The translations under genes and the position numbers were made by a program. The notes under the pieces are model-generated. The model saw nothing but the letters and a program-made list of their open reading frames with translations. It was not told the origin of the DNA and ran no database searches. A stretch of DNA of 64,000 bases from an uncultured Prevotellaceae bacterium. Lineage in GTDB: Bacteria > Bacteroidota > Bacteroidia > Bacteroidales > Muribaculaceae. The stretch covers positions 1-64,000 of the forward strand of contig ONQS01000005.1 of assembly GCA_900320055.1 (NCBI GenBank). The letters are read 5' to 3'. Positions within the stretch are counted from its first letter, which is position 1. Each line of letters starts with the position of its first letter. This document shows positions 17,957-26,570 of the stretch, one piece after another.

Positions 17957-18175
17957 ATGATGACTTTAAACGGTATTTTGGCCTTTATGAACTTAGGCAC
18001 TGGCGAGATTATCCTCATTGTCGCTGTTATCTTACTGCTCTTTGGTGGCAAGAAGATTCCCGAACTGATGCGCGGCCTGGGTAAGGGCGTGAAAAGTTTC
18101 AAGCAGGGCATGAACGAGATGGAGGATGAACTCAAAAAGCCTCTCGAAGAACTGGACAAAGAGAAAAAAGACTGA
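17957..18175 (+). CDS. tatA: Twin-arginine translocase subunit TatA
   Basis: TatA/E-type pore subunit of the twin-arginine pathway, which exports folded proteins across the inner membrane. At 72 residues it has the usual plan: a single membrane helix ('[16 protein letters not shown]'), the hinge '[15 protein letters not shown]', an amphipathic helix with the conserved Phe ('VKSFKQGM'), then a charged tail. TatC follows 43 nt later, so the two form a minimal Tat system; no TatB is seen here. A TATATTTG element (17913-17920) lies upstream. The second Met at 17960 is an alternative start. Confidence 0.93.
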   Translation: MMTLNGILAFMNLGTGEIILIVAVILLLFGGKKIPELMRGLGKGVKSFKQGMNEMEDELKKPLEELDKEKKD

Positions 18176-18218
18176 TCGGTTAGTCCCTGAGGCTGCTTTC
18201 CCATAACACCAGACCTTA

Positions 18219-19028
18219 ATGGCAGAGGATAAGTTGCAGGAAATGTCATTCTGGGATCATATCGACGCGTTGCGTTCGGTACTGATTCATATTGTCATCG
18301 CCCTTGTAGCGGTGACGATTGTCCTGTTCTGCTTCATGCCGACCATCTTTGACTCGGTGATACTGGCCCCATGCCATGGCGATTTCATACTCTATCGCCT
18401 CTTCGAGCGCATGACAGTCTCGGCGTCCTGGCTGCCTCAATTCTCTGCAACCGGATTTGAGGTCAAACTCATCAACATCCGCCTCGCTTCCCAGTTCTTT
18501 ATCCACATGTCCACATCGTTTTGGCTAGCGCTGGTGCTGATGTTTCCCTATGTGCTGTATCAATTGTGGACATTTGTCGCACCAGCCTTGTATCCAGGCG
18601 AGAAGCGTGGAGTCAAGACCGCGTTTTTTATTGGCTGTGTGATGTTCTTTATCGGTGTTGCGGTGGGCTATACGATCGTTTTCCCCGTCACCTTGCGTTT
18701 TTTGGCCGACTACCATGTGAGCCAACTGGTGCCTAATCAGATATCGCTCGACAGTTACATGGACTCGTTCCTGATGCTGATCTTCGTCATGGGCGTCATC
18801 TTTGAGTTGCCCTTGGTTGCCTGGCTGCTGGGGGTCTTAGGTGTCTTGCACCGTGGATTCTTCAGGACCTATCGCCGCCATGCGGTCATAGCCCTGCTCC
18901 TGCTAGCAGCCATCGTCACTCCCACGGGCGATCCGTTCACCCTCATGGTAGTGTTCCTTCCCATCTATCTGCTCTATGAGGTCAGCGCATATCTGGTCCC
19001 CGCTGCCGCTCGGCCTACAGTAGATTAA
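18219..19028 (+). CDS. tatC: Twin-arginine translocase subunit TatC
   Basis: TatC is the membrane receptor that binds twin-arginine signal peptides. The 269-residue protein has six hydrophobic segments, the N-terminal 'MSFWDHIDALRSVL' that matches the conserved cytoplasmic start of TatC, and 'LYPGEKRGVKTAFFIG' in the first periplasmic/cytoplasmic turn, a TatC hallmark. The region 'SQLVPNQISLDSYMDSFLMLIF' is also family-typical. It is downstream of tatA on the same strand. No terminator is obvious before the convergent antiporter gene. Confidence 0.94.
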   Translation: MAEDKLQEMSFWDHIDALRSVLIHIVIALVAVTIVLFCFMPTIFDSVILAPCHGDFILYRLFERMTVSASWLPQFSATGFEVKLINIRLASQFFIHMSTSFWLALVLMFPYVLYQLWTFVAPALYPGEKRGVKTAFFIGCVMFFIGVAVGYTIVFPVTLRFLADYHVSQLVPNQISLDSYMDSFLMLIFVMGVIFELPLVAWLLGVLGVLHRGFFRTYRRHAVIALLLLAAIVTPTGDPFTLMVVFLPIYLLYEVSAYLVPAAARPTVD

Positions 19029-19161
19029 AGGATGAATACCCTTTTTGAGGGGTGAGAGGAAGAAGTCGTCTGTCTGTGACGGCATTGCGCTGGCGGCCGG
19101 TCTGCCAATGATTCTTAGCGCATCCAAGTTAAAGTGTTAATTGTTCAACTTTATACCGTGA

Positions 19162-21402
19162 TCACTTGAGCCGAGCGAGTTGCTTGGGATTGCCTACAAT
19201 CCAGAGGATATCGCCAGCAGCAAATGTGAGATCTGGAGTAGGGGAGATATAGTTGTCTTCACCCCGTTGTACAGCCACGAGCAAGGCCCCATAATCTTCG
19301 CGCAGACGGGTATTCTCGAGCATCACGCCCACAATGGGCGAATTGCGGGTGATGGCAAAGTGCGTAAACTTCACCTCGGGGTTGGGCGACTCGTCCCGTA
19401 TGCCCTGTGCCTCGACGAGGGGCAACAAGCGCTGTATCTGCTCCTCGGTGCCGATCACTCCCAGCACATCTCCTGGAAAGAGGCGCATCTCGCCCGACGG
19501 TACGGGATGCAATTTGCCGGCACGTTGGATATTAACCAGATTGATATTATAGCGGGTGCGCAGATCCAGATTGCGTAGCCTGTCGCCCACAAAGGGGCAA
19601 TCGTGGCCCACCGTCATATAGGCAAGATGCAGGTCGCTGACCAGGTTGTTCTCGTGACCGGTGCGGCGGTTCTCTCGCTCGTTGATGTTGCTGATGAAAC
19701 GCTTCTCGATACTGCTGATGCGCCGGCGGACTGGTGTGGGCAGCATGGAAATCAGGAAAATGGCCGCCGCAACAAGCAGAATGGCGCTGACAACCGAGAC
19801 AGCGCTGCTATACACACCATTGAGCACCGACATGACAAAAATCAGTGAAATCACTATGCTGATAATGGCCATCACCACAATGGGAACATAAGACACAGAG
19901 CCCGACGCCTCGACGAGTTGCTGCTTCTCACTGCGCTTCACCACGGGCATGATGATGGAGATGATCAGTGGCAGAATGATCACCAGTGTGACCACCACAC
20001 AGGTGAGCCGTCCCCACGCATTCTCGCCCATATACTTGAGGATGAAGGGCATCAGATAGGTCCGACTCATAACAATCAACGCAAATATGACCACAGAATA
20101 GATGATCAGTCTAGTGATAAAACGCGAGCCGATACTTCTCCACAACCGGTTTGTCTCGCTGCTCTCGCTCTCGGTGGCATTCTGACTATATCCCTCGAGC
20201 AACCGTGTCCAGTTCTTGGGTAAAATCTTGAGCAATGCATTATAGCAGGGTACCGCCTGCTTGATGAAGAACGGCGTGGTAAACGTGGTGATGACCGACA
20301 CGGCAACGATAATCGGGTAGATGCTCTTGTCCAGCACACCCAAGCCTGTTCCCAGTGTGGCAATGATAAAGGAGAACTCACCGATTTGTGTCAACGAGAA
20401 CCCCGACTCCATGGCCAACTTGAGGGGTTGGCCTGTTGCCAGCATGCCGAAGGTACCAAACACGATCATACCCACAATCACGACCACAGCCAGCAGAGCA
20501 ATCACGCTCCAGTGCTGCGTGATGACCGACGGATTGACCATCATTCCCACCGAGATGAAGAACACGGCACCAAACAAGTCCTTGACCGAACTGATCAGGC
20601 GCTCGATGCGTTCAGCCTCGATCGTTCCTGCAAGGATTGAGCCCATCACAAAGGCGCCCAGTGCTGCCGAAAATCCCGAGTTGACCGAGAACAGCACCAT
20701 CGCAAAGCACAGTCCCATGGCGATGATGAGCATCTGCTCATCGCTGATGTAACGCTTGAATCGCTTAAACAGGGTGGGAATCATAAAGATGCCCACGGTA
20801 AACCACATGATCAGGAAGAAGGACAGTTTCAGGATGCTGCCGAGCATCTCGCCGCCATGCACGCTGTTGTTGAGGGCAATAGAGGACAAGATCACCATCA
20901 TCACAACTGCAAACAGGTCTTCGACAATGAGCACGGCAAACGTCATAGGCACGAAGCGTCGCTGACGCATGTTTAAGTCGGTCAGGGCTTTAAGAATGAT
21001 GGTGGTTGACGACATGGAGATCATACCGCCCAGAAAGATGCTGTTGACCAGACCATAACCCAGAAATTTGCCCACGACAAATCCTAGGCTCATCATGCCT
21101 AGCACAATAATCAGTGCAGTGATGATGGCAGAACCGCCCACATCGATCAACTTCTTGAAACTGAATTCCAGTCCCAACGAGAAAAGCAGCACGATGATAC
21201 CGATCTGGGCCCAAAACTCGATGTTGGCCTCCACTGCCACCGACGGCAGTAGCGCAAAATTGGGGCTGGCCAGAAAACCGGCAACGATGTACCCAAGCAC
21301 CAGTGGCTGCTTGAGCATCTTGAAAATAACGGTGGCAATAGCACCGAGTATAAGTATCAGCGCAAGATCACTGATCAGGCTGTTAATGTCGATTGATTCC
21401 AT
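19162..21402 (-). CDS. Kef-type cation:proton antiporter with RCK_C domains
   Basis: A 746-residue inner-membrane protein of the CPA2 monovalent cation:proton antiporter family. The first ~400 residues hold about a dozen membrane helices with the family's 'QPLVLGYIVAGFLASP' and 'FSLGLEFSFKKL' segments. A further membrane region (about 430-590) is followed by two regulatory RCK_C/TrkA_C-like domains (about 610-680 and 690-746, with 'GDVLGVIGTEEQIQRL' and 'GDILWIVGNPKQLARL'). There is no Rossmann TrkA_N (NAD) domain. Such proteins move K+ or Na+ against H+, gated by small ligands; ion and ligand are not known here. It is transcribed toward tatC. Confidence 0.88.
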   Translation of the reverse strand: MESIDINSLISDLALILILGAIATVIFKMLKQPLVLGYIVAGFLASPNFALLPSVAVEANIEFWAQIGIIVLLFSLGLEFSFKKLIDVGGSAIITALIIVLGMMSLGFVVGKFLGYGLVNSIFLGGMISMSSTTIILKALTDLNMRQRRFVPMTFAVLIVEDLFAVVMMVILSSIALNNSVHGGEMLGSILKLSFFLIMWFTVGIFMIPTLFKRFKRYISDEQMLIIAMGLCFAMVLFSVNSGFSAALGAFVMGSILAGTIEAERIERLISSVKDLFGAVFFISVGMMVNPSVITQHWSVIALLAVVVIVGMIVFGTFGMLATGQPLKLAMESGFSLTQIGEFSFIIATLGTGLGVLDKSIYPIIVAVSVITTFTTPFFIKQAVPCYNALLKILPKNWTRLLEGYSQNATESESSETNRLWRSIGSRFITRLIIYSVVIFALIVMSRTYLMPFILKYMGENAWGRLTCVVVTLVIILPLIISIIMPVVKRSEKQQLVEASGSVSYVPIVVMAIISIVISLIFVMSVLNGVYSSAVSVVSAILLVAAAIFLISMLPTPVRRRISSIEKRFISNINERENRRTGHENNLVSDLHLAYMTVGHDCPFVGDRLRNLDLRTRYNINLVNIQRAGKLHPVPSGEMRLFPGDVLGVIGTEEQIQRLLPLVEAQGIRDESPNPEVKFTHFAITRNSPIVGVMLENTRLREDYGALLVAVQRGEDNYISPTPDLTFAAGDILWIVGNPKQLARLK

Positions 21403-21468
21403 GATTGTTCATAATATGTTGTGACAAGCCTTGAGCATGATTAAAACACTTGCCCGCGGCTAGTGACC

Positions 21469-22185
21469 TTACATGCTCATTTCGTTGGTAATCGTGATGG
21501 AGATGGGGTCGCTGTGCTCCTTGATGGCATTGAACATGGCAGGCACGTCCACATTGCTCTTGCTCCTGATCATGAAATTGACAATAGTGACCTGATTACC
21601 GTAGTCAAACTTCATGAACTCGTCGCTGATGTGCACATCGTTGCCCACGATGATGTCGCGCAGCGGCTGGATATCCTGGATAATGCCATGCACCTTGACA
21701 CGGATTATCTTGGATTCCCACATGAAATTGTGACGTTGCTCGAGGCGCTCAATGTTGACCAGGATAAAGATGATGAGCAGAGTCGCGATGATGCTGATCA
21801 GATACATGCCGGCACCCACCGCCAGACCGATACATGCTGTCATCCAGATGCCCGCTGCTGTGGTCAGACCGCGCACCGAGCCCTTCATTTGTATGATGGC
21901 ACCAGCGCCCAAGAAGCCCACGCCACTCACCACCTGGGCCGCGATTCGGCCAGGGTCACCGTTTTTCAGACCCAAGTACTCTTGCGGGATATAGATGGAT
22001 ATGAGCATGGCCAGTGTCGCACCCATCGAGATGAGCGCAAACGTGCGCAGGCCTGCAATCTGCCCCTTACGGCGACGCTCAATGCCGATGGTAGCGCCCA
22101 GTATCAGGCTCAATACCAGTTTGGTGATTGCCCCGATCAAGTTCACATCCGGGCTGATGATGTCATTATATATACTCTCGAGCAT
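21469..22185 (-). CDS. MgtC/SapB-family membrane protein
   Basis: A 238-residue protein of the MgtC/SapB family, linked in other bacteria to growth at low magnesium and control of ATP synthase. It has four to five N-terminal membrane helices with typical features: 'LVLSLILGATIGIERRRKGQ', 'AGLRTFALISMGATLAML' and 'RIAAQVVSGVGFLGAGAI'. The C-terminal ~80 residues form a soluble ACT-like domain. It is 66 nt upstream of the Kef-type antiporter on the same strand, so they may be one ion-homeostasis transcript. The 5' side is bordered by transposase debris. Confidence 0.9.
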   Translation of the reverse strand: MLESIYNDIISPDVNLIGAITKLVLSLILGATIGIERRRKGQIAGLRTFALISMGATLAMLISIYIPQEYLGLKNGDPGRIAAQVVSGVGFLGAGAIIQMKGSVRGLTTAAGIWMTACIGLAVGAGMYLISIIATLLIIFILVNIERLEQRHNFMWESKIIRVKVHGIIQDIQPLRDIIVGNDVHISDEFMKFDYGNQVTIVNFMIRSKSNVDVPAMFNAIKEHSDPISITITNEMSM

Positions 22186-22233
22186 AGCAGCAAACAGTAT
22201 TTTGATTTGTGATATATTACAATGAATAGATGA

Positions 22234-23154
22234 TCAATGATCACTACATTGTGCAAATTTACAACAAAAATTTGTGCAAATCGAACACAATGCCAAATTT
22301 TGTGCAAGCCGAGTGCCATGAAAACTTGTTTTCAATGGCTGAGGCGCAGCCAAAATCATCAAAATATATTTGAGAATTGTTGATATGCTGCCAAATTCAA
22401 GGCAACGACTAGCAGTTGTCAACAGTTCCCGTACCGCAATACTTTTGGTTATCATCCCGGGAGCGTGACAGATCCGCATGATCCAGATGACAAGCCGCAC
22501 CATGCAATTCAGAGCCTTAGAGTAGGCCAGCAGCGTGTAGGCCTTGCCCGGCAGCCCGTCCACGATGGCGGGTGTCATCCTTGACATGTCGAGGTTCTTG
22601 AAGTCAATCTTGCCGTCCTTCGTCCTGGATCTTCCCCTCTTGCCGGTTGGTCCTCCTTGATAGAGGTAGTACAGCACGGCATTGTCGCGGAAGCGGCTGA
22701 TGAGGTGGAACCCTTGGGCACGGATGCCTTCATAGAAGGTGCGGGTCGAGAAGAAGGCGTCGGCAACGACAAGGTCGGTCAGTTTGAGCAGGTCCTTGCG
22801 GTAGCGCTTGATGACCGCTAGAGTCTTCTTGCCCGCCTTGCTGATGTAACTGGGGTCGATGGCGATGGCCTTGCGCCCCTCACTGCCGAAGTAGCGCAGG
22901 GCAAGGGCGGCGTTGAAGCGGAGCCAGTTCAGGCTCTTCGAGCGCAGCCGCCCGAAGTTCTGGCGGTAGCACTGTTCGCAGTGCCTGCCGTAGCGGCCCA
23001 GTGAAGTTTATCTTTCCTGGTATGACCCTGTAGAAAAAAGTAGTACCTCGATGATGGCTGACTCAAAACTTTTGCTTAACTTTGACGCGCAATCGTGCAA
23101 ATCCTCCTTGCAGATGCCCGAATATTGGTCGAGTGCTTCTGAAATATATCTCAT
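22234..23154 (-). pseudogene. Decayed DDE transposase (IS4-like), frameshifted and internally deleted
   Basis: Reading the minus strand from ATG 23154 gives about 45 residues of a transposase N-terminus ('MRYISEALDQYSGI...') that end in a stop near 23012. The protein resumes in another frame from about 23001 ('LGRYGRHCEQCYRQNFGRL'). It then shows 'AIAIDPSYISKAGKKT' (first catalytic Asp) and 'VVADAFFSTRTFYEGI' (second Asp). The two lie only about 30 residues apart, which implies loss of roughly 50 residues between them. After about 22480 the reading frame no longer looks like transposase and the catalytic Glu was not found. So the element is dead. IS4-like is my best family guess. Confidence 0.75.
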
Positions 23155-23199
23155 ATCTTAGCAGTGTTTGGCAACCACTAAGTTACTGAATATCAAGCA
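23019..23199. repeat. IS remnant, left copy of a direct repeat
   Basis: About 180 bp, nearly identical to 28091-28269 and in the same orientation. It covers the 5' end of the transposase gene (ATG at 23154 on the minus strand) and about 45 bp of IS terminus. The copies differ by a few substitutions and a 2-nt indel near 23030, which disrupts the frame in this copy. Confidence 0.85.
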
Positions 23200-23247
23200 T
23201 CGCCTATTGACGTTGCACTTGTTAAACGAAATAATGAATTCCAACTT

Positions 23248-24285
23248 ATGAGACATTTTATTTTTTATCAATTATTGGCGATTTGCGCTTTGGTGCTGCT
23301 CTCGTCATGTGAACACGACGAACCCGTCAATCCCATCAAGCCGCTTGAGGAGCGAACCGTGCTCGTGCTGTCTTCCAACGGCATGATTTATGACCAGACG
23401 GGCAAGCTGGTCAAGGAATTGCCCAACTGCACGTTTGCCTCTGAGATTATCTCCGACGGTGACGACTATTTCGTTGCAGGCGTGCAGTCCAAGGAACGAG
23501 TGGGTTACTGGAAAAACGGCAAGTGGAACACGTTGCATGTCGATTTCATCGACGACGTGGACCATTGGGTCTACGGTATCGGCAAGTGGGATTATTACAT
23601 CTATCTGCTCGATATCCCCAATGTGCTGAAAAACAGCGGTATTTTCCCGCTTGAGGACTTCCACGACTTCATCCCTGCCGATCACGCGCTACGCGTGACC
23701 GAAGGAACGTGCTATGTCATTGGATATGAACTCACTGGAGAAGAATCACAGTATGTTCCCACATTGTACACCAATCGCAACAAGGACAAGTTCAAGAAGG
23801 AACATCTGCCCATGCCTCCGGGTGCAGTGACAGGTGAGTGCCAAGCCATCTATGCCTATGACCGCGACCACACCGTGATCGGCGGCATCATCGACCGCAG
23901 GCCAGCCGTCTGGGTCGATAAGCAGTATCAGATTTATGAAATCAGCCATCCCGAACTGCTCGAAGAAGGCAGTTACCCGGTTGGACGCATCGACGCCATC
24001 ACCATGTGTAACGGCCACATTTATGCCGCTGGCTTTGAGCATAATGAGAACTTGAGACTTGTAGCTACTGTATGGACCGACGGCGTTCCTGCCCCTTACG
24101 TCTATGACCCCAACAAGGCGGGCACTTCCCAGGCTCTCGAAATCTATAGTTATGGCGATGACGTGTATGTGCTCACATCCGAGTATGACAAAGAGACGGA
24201 TGCCCTGATGACCTATCTGTGGTTGAATGGCAAGCCCATCATGAGCTATCCAGACATCGAGGCAGCTGGATTCACTGTATTTTAA
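23248..24285 (+). CDS. Lipoprotein of unknown function, possible beta-propeller
   Basis: I do not recognise a named family. The 345-residue protein begins with a lipoprotein signal ('LLAICALVLLSSCEHDEP', acylated Cys about residue 21) and is therefore expected on a membrane surface. The rest is rich in short repeated beta-type units with Gly/Asp turns and Trp/Tyr ('VGYWKNGKWN', 'PTLYTNRNKDKF', 'PAVWVDKQYQIY', 'VATVWTDGVPAPYVY'). This 'x-V/L-W/Y-x-N/D-G' pattern suggests a repeat-built propeller. It is first in a same-strand run with the phospholipase A gene 31 nt downstream, inside the IS-bounded block. Confidence 0.6.
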   Translation: MRHFIFYQLLAICALVLLSSCEHDEPVNPIKPLEERTVLVLSSNGMIYDQTGKLVKELPNCTFASEIISDGDDYFVAGVQSKERVGYWKNGKWNTLHVDFIDDVDHWVYGIGKWDYYIYLLDIPNVLKNSGIFPLEDFHDFIPADHALRVTEGTCYVIGYELTGEESQYVPTLYTNRNKDKFKKEHLPMPPGAVTGECQAIYAYDRDHTVIGGIIDRRPAVWVDKQYQIYEISHPELLEEGSYPVGRIDAITMCNGHIYAAGFEHNENLRLVATVWTDGVPAPYVYDPNKAGTSQALEIYSYGDDVYVLTSEYDKETDALMTYLWLNGKPIMSYPDIEAAGFTVF

Positions 24286-24316
24286 TGAGCATAACCAATT
24301 AAAGAATATCTGAAAT

Positions 24317-25162
24317 ATGAAACCTTTGAAATCAATATTGTTAGCGGTAATGCTCATGGCCGCTCTGCCTTCGACGGCACAGATTACCAACATCAGTCAT
24401 GACAAGCGGCAATTCGATGCCGACAGCGTTATCGAGGAGTTTGACAAACTGCCGTTTTTCGGGCCGTTCAAGGACACCTATTTCACGGTGGGCTTGCCAC
24501 TGAACGAGAAGCCCAACGAATATAACAGCGACGTGAAGTTCCAGATCAGTTTCCGCCAGCGACTGACCAAGTCCATCCTTCCCTTCCACAGCCACCTGTT
24601 CTTGAGTTACACCCAGAAGGCGATGTGGAACATCTTTGAGGAGTCATTGCCCTTCCACGACCTGAACTTCAACCCCGGCATCGGTCTTCAGAAACTGATT
24701 GTCCGTAACGGCAAGGCTGTGGGCTCGGCAATTCTGATGCTCGAGCATGAGTCCAACGGGCGTGACGGCGAGGCATCGCGCAGTTGGAACAAGGTGACGC
24801 TCAGCGGAAGGGCGCTTATTGACCCGCAACTCATGGTACATGCCAAGACTTGGATTCCCATCATTGATGGAGAGAACAACAAGGACATCCTCAAGTACAG
24901 CGGTATCTTCCAGGCCGGCGCCCAGTTCCTGTCCACCAACGGGCGCTGGGTGGCCGATGTCACCTTTGTCAAGCGCAAGGGCTGGAACCTCAATTTCAAC
25001 TCCACCGTCAACGTGGGTTACCGCATCCGGCCAAGGGACAACCAGTTCATCATGCTGCACTTCTATGATGGCTATGGCGAGAACATGCTGGACTACAACA
25101 AGTACCACTGCCGTCTGCGCATCGGCTTATTGATCCGTCCGAATTTTTTCAGCGAATTCTAA
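24317..25162 (+). CDS. pldA: Outer-membrane phospholipase A (PldA-like)
   Basis: OMPLA-type enzyme that hydrolyses misplaced phospholipids in the outer membrane. The 281-residue protein has a signal peptide ('LLAVMLMAALPSTAQ') and the catalytic motif 'EHESNGRDG'. His144, Ser146 and Asn158 have exactly the spacing of the E. coli His142/Ser144/Asn156 triad. Alternating beta strands ('FTVGLPLNEKP', 'VGYRIRPRDNQFIMLHFYDGYGE' region) and a C-terminal Phe fit a 12-strand barrel. Length matches the family. Its close link to a lipoprotein gene suggests coexpression. Position inside an IS-bounded block hints at acquisition, but base composition is ordinary. Confidence 0.85.
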   Translation: MKPLKSILLAVMLMAALPSTAQITNISHDKRQFDADSVIEEFDKLPFFGPFKDTYFTVGLPLNEKPNEYNSDVKFQISFRQRLTKSILPFHSHLFLSYTQKAMWNIFEESLPFHDLNFNPGIGLQKLIVRNGKAVGSAILMLEHESNGRDGEASRSWNKVTLSGRALIDPQLMVHAKTWIPIIDGENNKDILKYSGIFQAGAQFLSTNGRWVADVTFVKRKGWNLNFNSTVNVGYRIRPRDNQFIMLHFYDGYGENMLDYNKYHCRLRIGLLIRPNFFSEF

Positions 25163-25171
25163 TATTTCTAA

Positions 25172-26355
25172 TATTCACATAGTTATTGACAAGTTTTCAT
25201 AATGACCAAAAAAACCATTCTTATCAGTTGTCTGCTGTTGTTATGTGCAATGCCACTGCGCGCTCAGCGCATCCAAGTGGTGGATGGCGATGGAACGCCC
25301 ATCCCGTTTGTGACAGTCACAACCAACGAAGGTAAGTACATAGCAAGTACCGATATTGACGGTTGGATTGAGAGTGTTGGCGAAAACACCACTATCCATT
25401 TGTCGCAAGTGGCATATAAGCCCCTGACGATTACTGTCGCTGACATCAAGGACGGCCGAATCACTCTTGACGAGGCCGGTTATGACCTGCCCGAGGTCGT
25501 GGTCAAGCCCAAAGAACTGCTTTATTGTCAGACCTATTTCCGCGACGTATATATCGATGAAGAAGGCCCCATCTTCTACCGTGCGGGTGTTATTGATAAC
25601 TCCTATGATATCGCAAAGAAAGAGGTGTCGGCAAAGTCGCGCCACCTCTCAAGGGCGCAAAGCGGTTTCTGGAAAACCCTCTACAATATAGCATCTGTGA
25701 AGCAAGACAAGATCCTAAGATTACCCAGTGAATCATATTATGATAAAATACGCAGATGGCAGCAGAAGGGACTTGTCACCCTGACCGATGTAGGAGATGG
25801 GCGACTGATTATTTCCGACAGCATTTGTCAACTGGGTTACATCCACTGGGATGCAGAGCAGAGCACTCGCACAGTGTCAATCAACTTGAGTGCATTTGTA
25901 TATCACATACAGAACAAAGAGAAACAAGAAGAAGCCGCTAAAAAAGGCAAAACTTTTGTCCCCGACACTGTGGAGCAACAGCGCCGTACGGAAACACTTT
26001 ATCAGGTCTATCGCACCGACTCTATCGGAAACTCACGAACTGATGATTTCGTAATGACACAGTACACCATTATTGGACGTCATCGGTATTCTAAGCTCGA
26101 ATTCCTTATCCAATACCAGTCGTTTGCCACCGATTATGCTTACGTTGACAAAAAGGAATACAAACAACTGCGCAAGGACAACAAGGTTGAAATGAACATC
26201 GACGAACTGCGCCGATTCGAGAAAGTCAACAAGATTCCCCCATTGGCTCCGAACATTCAAGAACAGATCAACAAATTCATCAATAAAGACTAAATCCGAA
26301 GAAGAAAAAGTGGAAGGTTCTCTTGATGTAATAGACAATCAACGATAACAGTTTC
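25172..26355 (+). repeat. Tandem duplication unit 1
   Basis: This unit, from the shared leader ('catagttattgacaagttt') to the shared trailer after the stop codon ('aaatccgaagaagaaaaagt' ... 'cgataacagtttca'), recurs at about 26571-27754. The first ~230 nt and last ~150 nt of the gene are almost identical between copies; the middle is clearly more diverged. Confidence 0.85.
25202..26293 (+). CDS. Secreted carboxypeptidase-regulatory-like domain protein, copy 1
   Basis: A 363-residue secreted protein of unknown role. It has a signal peptide ('ILISCLLLLCAMPLRAQ') and then a carboxypeptidase-D regulatory-like Ig fold (about residues 22-100: 'VVDGDGTPIPFVTVTTNEGKY', ending 'LPEVVVKP'). The same fold is found at the N-terminus of SusC/TonB receptors and other Bacteroidetes envelope proteins. 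The remaining ~260 residues are not recognised; they are rich in Lys/Gln and contain 'KKGKTFVPDTV'. It is 40 nt after pldA and is followed by a close paralogue (copy 2) in tandem. Confidence 0.7.
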   Translation: MTKKTILISCLLLLCAMPLRAQRIQVVDGDGTPIPFVTVTTNEGKYIASTDIDGWIESVGENTTIHLSQVAYKPLTITVADIKDGRITLDEAGYDLPEVVVKPKELLYCQTYFRDVYIDEEGPIFYRAGVIDNSYDIAKKEVSAKSRHLSRAQSGFWKTLYNIASVKQDKILRLPSESYYDKIRRWQQKGLVTLTDVGDGRLIISDSICQLGYIHWDAEQSTRTVSINLSAFVYHIQNKEKQEEAAKKGKTFVPDTVEQQRRTETLYQVYRTDSIGNSRTDDFVMTQYTIIGRHRYSKLEFLIQYQSFATDYAYVDKKEYKQLRKDNKVEMNIDELRRFEKVNKIPPLAPNIQEQINKFINKD

Positions 26356-26527
26356 AACCTCCTGACACCTGATGTACTGTTTTCCAGCAAGCCGATGAGG
26401 CGTTGAAAGGCGTCTAAAGGCGTTGAACGGCGCAAAAAAGGGGGGCGCTCCTCTGGAAAATGTAATGAAAAAAAATATTCTATCAGTTTATGGCTTGTCC
26501 ATGCCATAATGAACAAGAAATTTTTCG

Positions 26528-26535
26528 TATCTTTG
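26528..26535 (+). promoter_or_regulatory. Possible -7 element before copy 2
   Basis: TATCTTTG matches TAnnTTTG, 62 nt before the copy 2 start. No -33 box is seen at the usual distance. The gap between the two copies (26294-26597) otherwise holds the shared trailer and a short run of GGCGTTGAA/GGCGTCTAA-type direct repeats near 26401-26430. Confidence 0.4.
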
Positions 26536-26570
26536 CAGTGCTTACAAACTGGCATACTTTAACGGATTTA

